A stretch of DNA of 64,000 nt from Berberis thunbergii. Its lineage: Eukaryota > Streptophyta > Magnoliopsida > Ranunculales > Berberidaceae. The position numbers and the translations under genes are program-made. Positions 21,077 to 32,858 of the stretch are shown here, piece by piece; the first letter of the stretch is position 1; every line of letters begins with the position of its first letter. The notes below the pieces were generated by a model. That model ran no database searches. It was not told the DNA's origin and worked only from the letters and a program-made list of their open reading frames with translations. Location: positions 724,130 through 788,129 of the forward strand of contig QNQO01000448.1 in NCBI GenBank assembly GCA_003290165.1, in the 5' to 3' direction.

Positions 21077-21851
21077 TCATCTTCTTGTTAACTGGGTCTC
21101 ATAATTTAACCCTTTTACACCTTTCTCAAACCCAATAAATATGCATGCACGTGACTTAGGGTCTAACTTGGATAATTCATTATTCAGAATGTGTGCATAA
21201 GTCGGGCTTCCAAACACCTTCAAAGAACTGTAGTCCACGTCCCTGCCAATCCATACTTCTTTGGCAACCTTGAAACCAATAGCTTTTGATGTACATCGAT
21301 TAACAATATAATATGCATAGTTAATGGCTTTAGCCCGAAAACTTTTAGGCAACACCCTTTCCAACAGAGTTTTATTCACTCGTTCAATGACTCCATTTTT
21401 TTGTGGAATCTTAGGAATAATAAAGTGCCTTATAATCCCTTCATCCTTACAAAATTGGAAAAAAAATCATTATTTTTGTATTCTCCACCATTATCACTTC
21501 TTAGCACCTTGATTTTTCTCCCCATTTAGTTTTCAACTTGAGCCTTACACGCTTTAAACTTAGTAAAGACTTCTATTTTTTGTTTCGTAAAATACACCTG
21601 AACCTTTCCAGAGTAGTCATCAATGAAACTTAACAAATAAAAAGCTCCACCATTTGACTTAATTGGAGATGGTCCCCATACATCAGAGTGGACATAATCA
21701 AGTACACCCTCACTTTTACAATTCTTACTTGCAAGCTTGATACCTTTCTATGTTTACCAAGAACATAGTACTTACAAAATTCCAACTTACGTGTTTTCAC
21801 ACCCTTCAATAATTGACACTTGTAAAATTCTAACATACCCCGTTCACTCAT
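21077..21851 (-). pseudogene. Copia GAG-pre-integrase and integrase
   Basis: From 21851: MSERGMLEFYKCQLLKGVKT, KLEFCKYYVLGKHRKVS (GAG-pre-integrase and integrase zinc region, degraded). From 21379: NKTLLERVLPKSF, INYAYYIVNRCTSKAIGFKV, VWIGRDVDYSSLKVFGSPTY, ACIFIGFEKGVKG (integrase core end and C-terminal part). The core between 21380 and 21630 is broken by frame changes. Confidence 0.85.
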
Positions 21852-22251
21852 GTGTCCAAGTTTTATATGTCAAAGTTGAGACTCATCATGTAGAGATAGA
21901 AACTCCACCTACAATTGTGTTCCCAACTAGTTTGTACAAATTATCAAACTTGGCACCACTCATAAGGACCACACCTCTAGTCATTTTGAGTGTACCATTC
22001 ATGGCAGATAATGTATTCCCATTTGAAATAATTGCTCCTAGAGATATCAGATTTTTCTTGAGTGCGGTACATGTCTAACCTCACTCAAAGTTCTCACAAC
22101 TCCATCATGCATTCTGATTTTGATGGTTCCAATCCCAATGGCCTTACATGCAACATCATTTCCCATTAGGACATTACTCCCATTGAGAATCATAGGTACC
22201 AAACCAACCTTTAACCGAGCACATATATTATGAGCAACCAGGATCTAAAAT

Positions 22252-23130
22252 TTAAACATTTGAAAGATTTTTTTCCTCGGGAAACCGATAGGAGTTCGCC
22301 CTCATTTTCCGAAACAACACTCGTCGAATCCGACTTTTCATCCTTGGTTTTCCCATTTTTAATCTCCTCCTTGTATTTGTAATAGTCTCTCCTATAATAG
22401 CCATTCTTAAGACAATGATAGCATTCAACGTCCTTCCTCCATCTAGATTTAGATTTAGATTTCTTTCTAGACTTATTTCCTCTTTATTTCGTTTTCCATG
22501 CTCACTTGATCCCCCTTTGGCTATTAGACCCTCGGCTTGAGATTCATACCCAATTTGTTTCTTTATTGTGGCATGGGAAATCAAATCTTACGCCATTTTC
22601 TTAAACTTTAGAGTAGTTTTGCCGAACATCATAGTTGTCACAAAATGTTCAAAAGAATTTGGAAGGGAATTGAGCAACAACAGGGCCTTGTCTTCCTTAT
22701 CAAATTTTACCTCAACCTTCAACAAATCACTTATCATACGGTTGAACATACTTAAATGCTCCAAAATATCACACCCTTCTTCCATCTTAAAACCATAAAC
22801 CTTCTTCTTCAAATTAAACTTATTAGATAAAGTTTTGCCCATATAAAGTTTCTCCCATAAACCCTTAGCAGTATCTTCCTCTATCACATTGTACATCACT
22901 TCATCTGAAATGTACTATTGAATGGAACTACGACCTTCTTATCTATGTCAGCCCAATCTCTATCTAACATTGTCGCAGGCTTCCCTAGCAAAGCTTTATG
23001 AATACCATGTTGAATCACAATGTTCTTTATTTATTTTCTGCAGTAAACCAAAATTTGTTTTCCCATCAAAGTCTTGCACTTTGAATTTCACACTACCAGA
23101 AATCATGTATTCTTCGCAGCCATGTAAACC
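22252..23130 (-). pseudogene. Copia gag
   Basis: A start-proximal piece near 23120-23030 (VKFKVQDFDGKTNFGLLQ), a UBN2-type gag core at 22899-22588 (VMYNVIEEDTAKGLWEKLYM, MFNRMISDLLKVEVKFDKED), and a nucleocapsid region near 22400. The zinc knuckle reads CYHCLKNGYYRRDY, so the His and last Cys of CX2CX4HX4C are both Tyr, each one transition away from the functional codon. Several frameshifts separate the pieces. Confidence 0.85.
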
Positions 23131-23146
23131 TCACTCTGATACCACT

Positions 23147-23695
23147 TGTAGTCGTACTAAACAAACTACATCACCCCTTGAGGATTTTATTTAAGCTGAA
23201 ATGGACAGAAAAAATATAGCTCACAACTAGAAGAACAAATCTATGTGTAAAGAACAGAAAAACAACACACCAATTACAGAAAGATATACGCAGTTTACCG
23301 CAAAGTCCAATGCATGGGCTAAAAGCATTTGAAGCTCTAATTTCATTACAAATTATAGAGTACAACTTTGAATTACACCACTATAACATGTCCCATAGAT
23401 CTCGATCAAATATCATAACCCAAACCTCTCAAAACCCCCTTTATTGTGTCAATCTCACAATAACAATGGTAGCTTTTTTTCTTCTTTTCATACACATTCC
23501 TCAATCTCAGAGATCTAAAGAAGCATACAACATATTCTCCCTCACAACTCTTTTGCCACAAAATTCTCTTGAATTATAGAAATTATCAGACAAATAACTT
23601 TCGATAAAAAAGTTGAAGAAACTTCCCAAACCACCCAAACTACCCAACCATTGAGTGTACATATCAAACCCGAATTTTTGAGCCAAAATTCTACA
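23147..23695 (-). repeat. 5' LTR of the copia element
   Basis: On the minus strand begins TGTAGAATTTTGGC and ends GACTACA, followed by the tRNA-Met primer site. It is about 110 bp longer than the left LTR, mainly from extra sequence around 23355-23440. The CTTGA duplication lies at 23696-23700. Confidence 0.85.
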
Positions 23696-23959
23696 CTTGA
23701 TAAATGTGGAAAAAGTTCCAAGAGAAGATGAGCACGCATGTAGTTGACAATATGACAATTGTATATAAAGTCTGCAGGGTTTCCCTTTTAAGAGGGCATC
23801 AACCCCATCTTGTTTTGTGGTGATTAGTTATGAGGTGGTTCACTGATAGTTATTGTTGGACATGACATTTCGTATGAACCTTGATACTTATATAATCATC
23901 ATCTATGAGAATTAGGTTTTTGTTTGTTTGTTGTAGGATTTAATGTGATAAATATTAGG

Positions 23960-24410
23960 TCAACCATGTCATGTGGTTTAACTCAAAAACTTAAAAGGTG
24001 GATTGTAAAGCATGTAAAAAACTAATAAGGCAATTTAGAGGCTAGAAAGGAGATTTGGCTAGACAAAGTTATGGCGATTGACATACTTGAAGGGGTAGAC
24101 CATTAGATTATCAAATCCAAAAGGGCGTTGATAAAAGGTATCCACAAGGAGGGTGGGTTTCATCAAAATGGAGGTATGTTGGAAACAATAACAATAATAG
24201 TATTTTCACACGTATGCTGGCATGGAGAAGAAATTAAATAGCTTGTCTATGCCGGACATTCATGTGAATTTAATAGAAGATCTCGTGCTTATTGAGCATC
24301 ATGTAATGGAATTATTCAAAACAATGTACACCAAGGATGTGAGTGGAGGCCCTCCCAAAGGAGTGTTCCCTTTACTGATATTTTCGATAACCTCAAAGAT
24401 TAGATGAAAA
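23960..24410 (+). pseudogene. Short decayed LINE ORF2 remnant
   Basis: Open pieces read NLEARKEIWLDKVMAIDILE, YFHTYAGMEKKLNSL and DLVLIEHHVMELFKTMYTKD. Their order resembles the stretch of plant LINE ORF2 between endonuclease and reverse transcriptase (KEGDxNTKYFH, IxxHVxxFFxxLYS). Frameshifts and stops are frequent. Assignment is tentative. Confidence 0.4.
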
Positions 24411-24429
24411 AGGATTTTGATGTCGATTT

Positions 24430-25200
24430 TAAAAACCTAAATTAATAGGCTAATTTAACTTGATTGTAATACCGCAAGTACACAATTTTCTTACTAGACA
24501 ATGGAAAATACAGATCGATCCCACGAGGATTAAAGATATAATCAAAAACTAAAATCCATTAGGACTACTTTAAAGTGGAGGTTACAACGATTGAAAATTT
24601 ATAAATTAATGGAATAAATTAAGCAACTAAAATTTGAATTGGCAAAGGCAATTGAGACGCGAACCAAGGCATCGAATCAACCATAGGTTCGAAATTGTTT
24701 AACCTAACTTATTGTTTTCATGAAGCAAGAAGCACTAGGGATGAACAATCCCTTACTTTCATTGATAATGTGATTGTTAATAACCTTAGGATTAATCTAA
24801 ATTAACAGTCTTTTTAGCAAAAGTCTAAACCCTTAACATTGAGTGTTTTGTTACAACACACACAATCACAAGTTTAACATAATCAATTAAAAATATTTTG
24901 AATATCAATAAAGAGGACTCTTACTACCAACTAGTTTAGATTTCAAGTCCGATATAATTGGTGAAATTAATTTATCAATATTCAGAAAAAGTTTATATTT
25001 AACAATTAAGCACATGAAAACAGAAAAATTAAAGTAAACAAACTCTAGAAACCCATGGTTTCACCATCGCTTCAGCACAAGGTTTAGAAGATCATAGTGG
25101 TGGTGGTCACGGTGGCATTGTTAGTCAACTCCATCTCCTACTCACATGGGTGCTCTATGATGGTGCAAATAGTGAGATAAAGAAATTTAAAAACTTTTTC
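24430..25200. other. LTR-retrotransposon-like AT-rich sequence, no ORF
   Basis: Contains ACCGCAAGTACACAATTTTC and GATCGATCCCACGAGGATT, wording often seen at the edge of plant gypsy LTRs. I could not define ends or a partner LTR. Confidence 0.35.
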
Positions 25201-25767
25201 CCTCATTGCTTCATTCTTCTTCTCTGTTGCTTTTTGTGCGATCGATCATGCTTTGTTGGTGGTTGAGAATGATAGAAGTGGTGGCGACGTGACTGATATG
25301 TGTAGCAAGATCTACTAGCGTCGAGCTGTTGTCGAGATGGAGGTGAGGTGGTTGCTAGTGGTTGGTGTGATGTGGAGCAGATGAAGAAGAACCACCTCCT
25401 GTTTGTTGGCTGTGAGGTTAGGAACAAGAGATGGCGAGAAGGATTGGCAATTAAAGAGGAGAGTAGGCGAGATGAGTCAACGGTGAGAGGGGAAACGAGA
25501 TGCGATGAGGTTTTTTTGTTAGTTGTTTTGGGAAGAGAGATGTGCGTGAGGTGTTGGTTTGAAAAAGAAGAGAGGGCGTGAAGGTGGTTGATGGTTGATG
25601 GTGTGAAGTGGAGAGAGCATAAATTGGTTGGTTGTCTTTCTAGCGAACAAGAAAGATTACCGCTGAGGGGACGACATGGAGCTGCAAGATGGCGAGGTGA
25701 TTTATTGAGAAGGAGGGTGGCAGTTTTGAAGGGATTAGGGAAAGAAGGGGCAGATTCGTGGTCAGTT

Positions 25768-25945
25768 GTTATGATCCTAGTCATGGACCTTCCCCTCCTG
25801 GACAGCTCGAGCTTTTGGGAAAATTGGTTGGTTCATGACAATTGAGAGAATTGTTTTGGCTCTGATACCAATTGTCATGAACCAACCAATTCTCCCAAAA
25901 GCTCGAGCTGTCCAGGAGGGAAATGTCCATGACTAGGATCGTAAC
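25768..25945. repeat. Near-perfect 77-bp inverted repeat around an LTR primer-binding site
   Basis: Arms 25768-25844 and 25869-25945 are inverted copies with a few differences. The 24-base spacer plus arm edge contains TTGGCTCTGATACCA, which on the minus strand is TGGTATCAGAGCCAA, a tRNA-Met primer site. In a normal element one LTR end abuts this site; here LTR-like sequence flanks it on both sides head to head. Confidence 0.7.
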
Positions 25946-26227
25946 ATCAGTGGCAGGTTTTGTTGGCGTGATAGAAGAAGAGATGCAGGTGAGATGAAGA
26001 ATAAAACCGAGAGAAGAGGAAGTCGTGATGGAAAAAGGGCTATGTTAGTTGGTGGCGGACCTATGGCTGCGAAGCCGATGACGAGGTGGTAATGAATCTG
26101 TTAGGGAAAGAGGGAAGTCGATGGCTGGTGGCTGCAAGGTGAAAGTAATGATGGAGAAAGGTAATTGCTAGAAACAAAGGTGTTTTATATTTCTGCCAAG
26201 AGAGGAGAAAGAAGGGGTTTTCAAGGT

Positions 26228-26797
26228 TGTTGTGTTGTATGCTAATGTGGCATCAAACAATTATTCTATCATGCCCATACATGTGGTATAGGCAAACCCT
26301 AATACGAAGAGGCCCGATCATGGTCTCAAACATGCCTAAACATGATCAGTCCCAACCTAGTCATTGTTCAGCCCATAAGTCGATGTCCAAGCCCAAATTA
26401 CGCAGGCCTAAAATGGTGCAAATCTTGGAGTTTGGACCAGGACAATAAGGTCCGAACACAGACCTTTGAGCTGTCATAAGCCTTGGATTCACTTGCACAG
26501 CTTTCAATCCAATCAAGTATTGGGTCCCAAACAGAGCGAGTGTCAAACAAAACTCAGTCATGGACAAGTAAGATCCGGTGTGGGATCTCCTCCCTCCATC
26601 ATGTCTTGATAGAGTCAATGGAGTGAAATACTTGCTATATAAAGTGAACAAGGAGGATTAGAAAGGTACGCACTATCAATTTAATTTACAGTCTACATCC
26701 ATCCTTAATCACATGACTTTAGCATCAGTCTCTTCGACCACCACTGTTGTTCATCTTTGCATGTGAGGAATCGATCAGGACAGATTTGGATGCATCA
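26228..26797 (+). repeat. 5' LTR of a truncated Ty3/gypsy element
   Basis: Ends GATGCATCA directly before GTTTGGCTTCGTTTGTGGGG, a form of the plant gypsy leader/primer region (family TTTGGCGCCGTTTGTGGGGA). A TATA-like GCTATATAAAG lies near 26633. The start is approximate and no matching 3' LTR is in the window. Confidence 0.6.
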
Positions 26798-27019
26798 GTT
26801 TGGCTTCGTTTGTGGGGAGTACGAAAATTTTTCCTTAAACAATGACACAAGCTCTTCTAAACCAGCAGAGTCTCGACAGTTAGTCGCCAGTACTGCTAGA
26901 TCTCGGGTCAGTAATAACGATGCAAAGTTTTGAAAATGCTTAGGCAAGAGAAATCGGCCGCCAGACCGAGTCGATTCAATCGAGGAAGCAAAGCAATTGC
27001 AACACCCAACCACTAAGGC

Positions 27020-28225
27020 AGCAGTGGCCGACCCCCTCTCATAGATGAAATTCTAATTCATATGAATCATCTTACGTGGGTGGTGGAAAGGCTTACCCAG
27101 GATCACAATCACCATACAAAAATGGCGAAAATCCGAGAAAGGCCCTGACCCAGGAAGACGCCGAAGAGCAAGTCCATGGAAGCCACAACTTCCCCAGGGG
27201 AAGATCAAAGAGCTGGCCATGAGGGGAACCTGAGAAATGGGAAAGGCAATGGGAACCACGCCTTAAAGGCAAACATAACTATGGTCGAGAACCCATTTTG
27301 GTTGGGAGTTACCAACCCAGATGTCTTGTATGATCTTACTGTCCGTCCATTCTCGGAGGAAATCATGAGTGTGCCCCTGCCAAAAAAGTTCATCCCTTTG
27401 AAACTCCAGTTCTGTGATGGGACATCTGATTCATCGGACCACTTGCGCCATTACAACCATTTGATGGCGTTAAAGGAAAGTTCAAAAGCCATTTTGTGCA
27501 GGACCTTCCCTACTAGTTTGAAGAAAGGGGTCATTTTGTTCCACAACCTTTAGCCAAGATCCATCGATTCATTTAAAGTCTTGGCAAATGCATTCATCAC
27601 CCAATTCGTAGGGAGCAAGAGAATCAGAAAGGGGCCCCACTATTTTCTTAGCCTTAAAAAAGCATGGTGAGACCTCAGGGAGCATGTCACTCGCTTTAAC
27701 GACGAGTTGACTTTGATCGCTAGTTGCAGTGATGACACATCCACTACCACCTTCACCTTTGGCCTCTAGGGAGGTCATTTTACAACTTTGTCACCCTGGA
27801 CCCTCTGAAGGACATGGCACACTTACTGAAATGCACGTAAAAGTACATCGCTTTTGAGGAAATGCTGGCGGCCAAGAAAGAAGGTGAAATGATAGCTACA
27901 CCTCACTCAATGCCTACATGTCCAAGGTCCTCTCTGCCATGAAGAGTTGAAGGACTTAAAGTGGTCCTCAAAGCTCAAGGGTGACCCATCAAGACGCAAT
28001 AAGAAAAAATATTGTGCTTATCACAAAAACCATAGTCAAGTTACCCAGAACTGCCAAAGTCTCAAGAACGACATTGGGTACTGGGTACAAAAGGGGAGGC
28101 TCTAGGAATTCGTGAATCCTAACAAAAAGCATCCCCAAGGAATGGGAAGGGAACAACCTGCACCTGAAAAGAAAATTGCGAATGTTATCTACGTTTTGCA
28201 TAGTGAATACGATGAACTGGAATGA
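27020..28225 (+). pseudogene. Gypsy gag remnant
   Basis: From 27176: NPDVLYDLTVRPFSEEIMSV, PLPKKFIPLKLQFCDGTSDS, DHLRHYNHLMALKESSKAIL, CRTFPTSLKKG, the conserved N-terminal gag fold of plant gypsy elements. It then runs through stops and frame changes: SFKVLANAFITQFVGSKRI, LREHVTRFNDE, and the C-terminal KKKYCAYHKNHSQVTQNCQS and DIGYWVQKGRL. No protease or reverse transcriptase follows. Dead copy. Confidence 0.75.
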
Positions 28226-28329
28226 TCAAACCGATCAAGGAAAAGAGCAATTTGAATACTGCGGACAAGCCTCAATCATGGAGATCGCCCTATCTAGCAT
28301 GCCCGCATAGATCACCCGACCCCGGATAT

Positions 28330-28724
28330 GGCATTCACAATGTCAGTAGTTGGAGGCCGACGTTGAGTTCAATGCCAAGAGTGCGCGAGCCATTGGAAAA
28401 CAGTTTCTACTGGCACAGAGTGAGCTAAATATCGCCAATGATAAGCTGGATGCTAAGTAGTCCAATACTAAAATCCTGTCGGGCGAGTTGGAGCGACTGA
28501 AGCAAGAGCTCGCTGAGACAAGAAGGCACGAAGAGAAGCTTCTCAAGGCCCAGGGCATGTTTAAATTCAGCATAATCGTGCATGGAAGCCAAGAGTTGTT
28601 GCATCTGATGAAGGAGGAACACCTCGACTGGGATCTCTCTTATTATAAAGAGATTGCATATGCAGAGTTTGGAGCGACCTCCAATTCGTCTGAAGAAGAA
28701 GGTGGCCCTGACAAGTGGGATTGA
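28330..28724 (+). pseudogene. Coiled-coil accessory ORF remnant of the gypsy element
   Basis: Reads LSGELERLKQELAETRRHEE, KLLKAQGMFKFSIIVHGSQE, LLHLMKEEHLDWDLSYYKEI, ending in an acidic SEEEGG tail. The heptad-rich coil and acidic end resemble the extra ORF found in many plant gypsy-type elements lacking pol. Function in the element is unknown. Confidence 0.5.
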
Positions 28725-29339
28725 GAGGCAACACCTACAGATGTGTCTCCTGCCTCTTCCATTGCTAAGTCCAGTTCTGTTGTATCTAACTCTCCTCCGA
28801 ATGAGGAGTGAATCTTGTATTCTAGTTTGCAAATGAATAATATTTTGCACTTTTTCTGCTAGCTTTTGCCTATTGTCTTTTAATTGTCAGACGAGAAGCT
28901 TTGTTAGGCTAGGAAGCTTTATGATTGATCCGCTGTTGAGAGTTCAAACTTCTTGTGTTGCAATAGTTTGTGTGATTCTGGTTAGACGATCTCTCGAGCT
29001 TCTTGAAAGTCCAGCCCAAAGCTACCACTTTATCCAATCCCCTAAATGCAGGGCTGACACGGGAGATAGTTCTACCAACCAATCAAGTTAGGGCAAGTGC
29101 GGGTGAGCCTTCCCGCTCGGGTCTATGTGAGGGGAATGTAATATACCTTGTATCTGGTGGCTCGGCTGTATGTTGGACCATCAGTTGTTGTTGATGTTAT
29201 AAGCGTATTAGTCAGACTGTTGTCCCAACATTTGCACTATTGTAGATGATTGGACAGTAGTCTTTCCGAGTCCCAACACTTTTGGCCCGTTTTTATTTGT
29301 TATTCGTAGAATAGGCATAATTGGATCATGGGCTATTAT

Positions 29340-30080
29340 CTCCAGTTATGACTGACTAAACCGGGGTCTGGTTTCAGCGACCATGATGGTCCCTGGCAAG
29401 CCATCTTGACCAGATATCGAGAACACTGACTAGACTTCCACTTTCCAACCCATCTTGATCTATTCGTGGCGGCCTAGGAATTGGAGCAAGCTAGCAGTTA
29501 TCATCGTCAGTTGTTCATACCAAACTTGGGGGGGGGGGAGGGTTCGGCGATCATTGTCTGTAATTGGTCAATGATCTCTGGAAAGCTGTTTTCACCAGGC
29601 TACATGAGCACTGACTAAGCTCCCACTTTCTAGGCCCGTTGGAATCAACACGCAGCGAACTAGGCTTTGAGGAGACCAAAACCATCGTCATTAGCGGCCA
29701 CTGACTAAGCTTTGGTTGGCATTCGGCGATCACTGTTTGCATACGAGTAGTGATCCCCGACAATCCATCTTAATCAGGCGTCGAGAGCACTGACTAGACT
29801 CCCACTTTCTAGGTTGACGAAATATGTTATTTGCAGACTAGGCTTCGAGTAGACCAGAAGCCATCGATTCGGTCATCACCGACTAAGCTTCAGTCAGGTT
29901 TGGTCTCTATTTCCCATGTTTGGACAATGATCCTTAGCAAGCCGTCTCGATCAGGTATCAGAGCGCTGACTAAACTTCCACTCTCTAAACCGTTGACACC
30001 CATTTAATTTATCGAACTAGGCTTTAGAGCGTAATAAAATCTATTGTCATAGGTTGAAACCGACTAAGCCTTTGTTAAGT
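29340..30080. repeat. Four tandem copies of a ~180-bp unit
   Basis: The marker ACTGACTAAGCTCCCACTTT (with variants) starts near 29427, 29611, 29790 and 29966, a spacing of about 176-185 bp. Each unit also carries CGGCGATCACTGTTTG-like and GAACTAGGCTTTGAG-like blocks. Such arrays occur in the untranslated 3' part of some plant gypsy elements. Copies differ by 20% or more by eye. Confidence 0.65.
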
Positions 30081-30148
30081 TCGGTGAATACATTGTTTAA
30101 CGGACTTGGCGTTAGAGTGTACCAAAAGCTATTGGCAAGTTGTCCAGC

Positions 30149-30830
30149 TCAAACACTCCCAATAGCTTTTGTAATGCCCAAGTGTATGTATGTCTGTTTA
30201 GTTTCAGACGACATAAAGCAATAACCAACATTGAAAGTCATGTCGATTGACGTCACACCTTCAACCTCAAATAACAACATCTTGTAGCAACTGGTTCTGT
30301 AGGTGTAGTCCATAAGCATCACCATTGGGAAACACTTAACCAGCAAAATTGATTCGGGATGACATGAGAAAATATTTGTGACTCTATTCTAATCATCTAT
30401 TGTATGTCACTCAATATAACCATTCTCGCTCAATAAGTGCATTGTGGCTTGCAAAGATGTCATGCCTATTAGTTGGAGTGTCTTTAGCTGCTGAATGACA
30501 TTGTAAACAATCTTCAGATAATACACATTGTTTGGGAACATCTCTTTCAAACCAGACAATGTGTATTGAGGGGTTTCATCAGATGTAGACATGTTATGCA
30601 AATAAGCCATCTCAGCTTCATTTAGTCTCCTAACAAAGGAGCGGCCAAAAAAAGATTTTGATCGGGATGATTGTGGGTTCCCCAAGTCACTTGCAGCTTC
30701 CAACGATCATTACCTTGTGGAACCCCTCTCAACTGGAGTCGACACCCACACTTATTTGAACTTGTTGATCGATCAACCTCCAATTTTGCTTTTGGTTTTT
30801 CTTGATATTCCCTCCCCACTCAAATCCCAA
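30149..30830 (-). pseudogene. Mutator-like (MULE) transposase fragment
   Basis: Reading down the minus strand: SSNKCGCRLQLRGVPQGNDR, WKLQVTWGTHNHPDQN (FAR1-type DNA-binding end), FGRSFVRRLNEAEMAYLHNM, LKEMFPNNVYYLKIVYN, TMHLLSENGYIE, and the start of the catalytic domain VKCFPMVMLMDYTYRTSCYK, FEVEGVTSIDMTFNVGYCFM. The Asp of MDYTY is the first catalytic residue. Frame breaks separate the pieces and the rest of the catalytic domain is missing. Confidence 0.8.
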
Positions 30831-30948
30831 GTGGATCCTTAACGTCTGTTATCAACAGGTTCCGACTTTTTGATAATGAAAATAATGCTATTCTTCCTGC
30901 CAACACTTTTGACACCAAGCTATTAACGATGACTTTGATTGGAATACC

Positions 30949-31243
30949 CAGTGTTCTAAAAAACGCTAGGCGATAGCCGGCGTCAAGCAGGGGACTAGCG
31001 CCTAGAGGATTAGGCGGAGCCTAGGCGGGGGTCTAGCCAGTGGCCTAGGCGGTTATTTATTTATTTATTTTAATATATAATTTATAAAAGTTAAGCACTA
31101 TAGTATCTAAATTACTTCCAATTCAATGCCAATATACATATGCAAAAAAATAGTCTTAATTTTTATTTATTTCGAAATGGAAATAAAAAAGTTAATTTCA
31201 AAAACCCGTCCAAGAGGCCGCCTAAACCAATTTTAGAACAATC
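30949..31243. mobile_element. hAT-type MITE, 295 bp
   Basis: Ends CAGTGTTCTAAAA and inverse TTTTAGAACAATC, with 8-bp flanks GGAATACC (30941-30948) and CGAATACC (31244-31251) differing at one base. Subterminal GCCTAGGCGG-type repeats at both sides. Inserted within the MULE region. Confidence 0.8.
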
Positions 31244-31344
31244 CGAATACCTACAAAAAAATAATGCATACCGATGTTAGAAACAGTAATCAATGATCTT
31301 GTGAAACAAGATTAAATAATGTCATGCTTACAATAATTAACTTT

Positions 31345-31960
31345 ACCTCTTCCGTCGTAAACAAGTCACCATCATCAACTACTTCTTCTAGTGCTTATTC
31401 ATCATTAGCTAAAACATCATCATCATCCTTCTACATTAAGTAAATAAAATATATGTTATTCTAGTCATATATTAAGTTTTAATAAGGTAATGAATAAAAT
31501 CATTAACGACAAAGTTTACTTTTAGAAGGTCCGTATCTTTCAAATATGCTTTAAGTGTCTCCAGGTCCTCTAGATTATGTGAAGGTATCTTGAAATCGAT
31601 TAGATCGGCAATGACATTCTCTGCACAAAATAACAACAACAACAACGATCAAACTAACCCTACAAATAAGCAAATTTTAGGGTTCATATATTAACAACTA
31701 ACCCTAAAAATAACAAGATGCTTCAAATAAACAAAAAAAGAAATTAAACATGATATTACGATAATGACAAAAAAAATACTCATGCAAGCTCATCTCAAGT
31801 TGAGAGTGTACCTCGAGTGGAATTGGTTGTTCTTCGTCTTGAAAATGTTCATCCTCTTCGTTCACACATATAAATGGAATGCAACGTTGACTCTCAACTG
31901 CAACATTATCATCTTGAAGGCTACTAACATTATTTTCACTAGATTCATCTATTTATATAT
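31345..31960 (-). pseudogene. Possible N-terminal exons of the MULE gene
   Basis: Three open stretches each ending at a GT donor: about 31957-31812 (SENNVSSLQDDNVAVESQRC, IPFICVNEEDEHFQDEEQ), about 31625-31530 (VIADLIDFKIPSHNLEDLET, LKAYLKDTDLLK) and about 31435-31347 (DDDDVLANDE, stop, ALEEVVDDGDLFTTEEV). They lie directly upstream of, and on the same strand as, the MULE transposase and are acidic like many MULE N termini. I do not recognise the sequences. Confidence 0.4.
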
Positions 31961-31964
31961 ACAA

Positions 31965-32353
31965 ACTTTAGCAAAACCCTAACAAAGGAAGATGAAGAGA
32001 GAGATAGACAACGAAGACGTAAAAGAGAGGGAGAGACGCTGGTGTTGGGGTCGTCCAACAAGCTTGGAATGGAATACAACTTTGATGGAAAATGAAGGAG
32101 GGAAGAAGAGGTGTTTTCTCGCGAGAGTGAGCAAATGTAGAACTAGAGAGGGGAAAGGGAGGATGAAGACGAGCAAGAGAGGAAAGGGAGGCTGATGGTG
32201 GCCGACGGTTATATTTTCAGCGAGATTATGACGAAAAGAGGGTGTGAGAAGTGGTCGGTTTGTGCGAGTGGGAGATGAGGAGTCGTTGGATTTGAGAGAA
32301 AAGAAAAAATTATCGATTTTTTTATATTATATAGTGATGGTGTCCCTCGGTAG

Positions 32354-32390
<37 letters not shown>

Positions 32391-32640
32391 GTTGATTGTG
32401 TTCTTCTGTGGAACGGTGGTGTTATTTATGAGGGCCATTGGATAATCAAAGCCTAAGGGTTAGTTTGAATTTACAAATCGTGTCTCTGTATATCTTGACG
32501 AAGATTTAAGAGCATCCAACCACACAAGATGTTACTATCATGGAGACGAAAACCTTTTACCAAAGTAGAGACCATATTGTCACAACAAAAGAATTGTGGA
32601 CCAGTCCTTGCAAAACCTTTACCCAAAGCAAGCAAAGTGT
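31965..32640. other. Spacer upstream of the GSK3-like kinase
   Basis: No gene seen. Contains a GAGAGAAAGAGG-rich purine tract (31990-32200) and an uninterrupted run of 35 A at 32354-32388. The last 200 bases probably form the kinase promoter. Confidence 0.5.
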
Positions 32641-32858
32641 AAATCAAAAGCCAAAACATTACACACAACGCAACAACTCTCCACAACACTCTTTTCTCTC
32701 TCTCTCTCACTCTGTAAGAAAAACTCTACAAAAAGCCCCAAAAGCACCAATGCACAAGCCCTCAAATGGGGCTATCAAATCACCGCTTCACGCCCATTTC
32801 CACCACTTGCTCTTGATCCCATCTCTCTCAGTTTTTAACCCTTGTTTTTTTGCTTCAG
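32640..32858 (+). promoter_or_regulatory. Probable 5' UTR exon with an upstream ORF for the GSK3-like gene
   Basis: A CT-rich initiator region (TCTCTCTCTCTCAC near 32697-32712) precedes a stretch ending TTGCTTCAG at 32858, followed by GTAAGTTG. Joined to the next exon at 34878, an ATG at 32750 would open a 46-codon uORF ending TAA at 34907-34909, about 50 bases before the main ATG. Transcript start is inferred, not seen. Confidence 0.5.

Larger units (their letters stand above)
2839..23695 (-). mobile_element. Ty1/copia LTR retrotransposon, split by a CACTA insertion
   Basis: Transcribed right to left. The right LTR is the 5' LTR (23147-23695) and the left LTR is the 3' LTR (2839-3275). The 5-bp target duplication CTTGA is seen at 2834-2838 and 23696-23700. 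A primer binding site matching initiator tRNA-Met (TGGTATCAGAGTGAG on the minus strand) directly follows the 5' LTR. Gag, integrase, reverse transcriptase and RNase H remnants follow in copia order. Removing the 15.8-kb CACTA insertion and its 3-bp duplication leaves about 5.05 kb, the normal copia length. All ORFs are broken and the LTRs have diverged and differ in length, so it is an old, dead copy. Confidence 0.9.

Noticed and set aside
23133..23146. tRNA-like match TGGTATCAGAG as a tRNA gene
   Set aside because: It is a short primer-binding complement next to an LTR, with no cloverleaf around it.
25203..25784. 193-codon Ser/Thr-rich minus-strand ORF
   Set aside because: Arises from purine-rich repeat sequence next to the LTR palindrome; no recognisable domain and it runs into the palindrome arm.
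32354..32388. 35-base A run as a LINE or SINE tail
   Set aside because: No element body or target duplication could be matched on either side, so it is treated as a mononucleotide tract.
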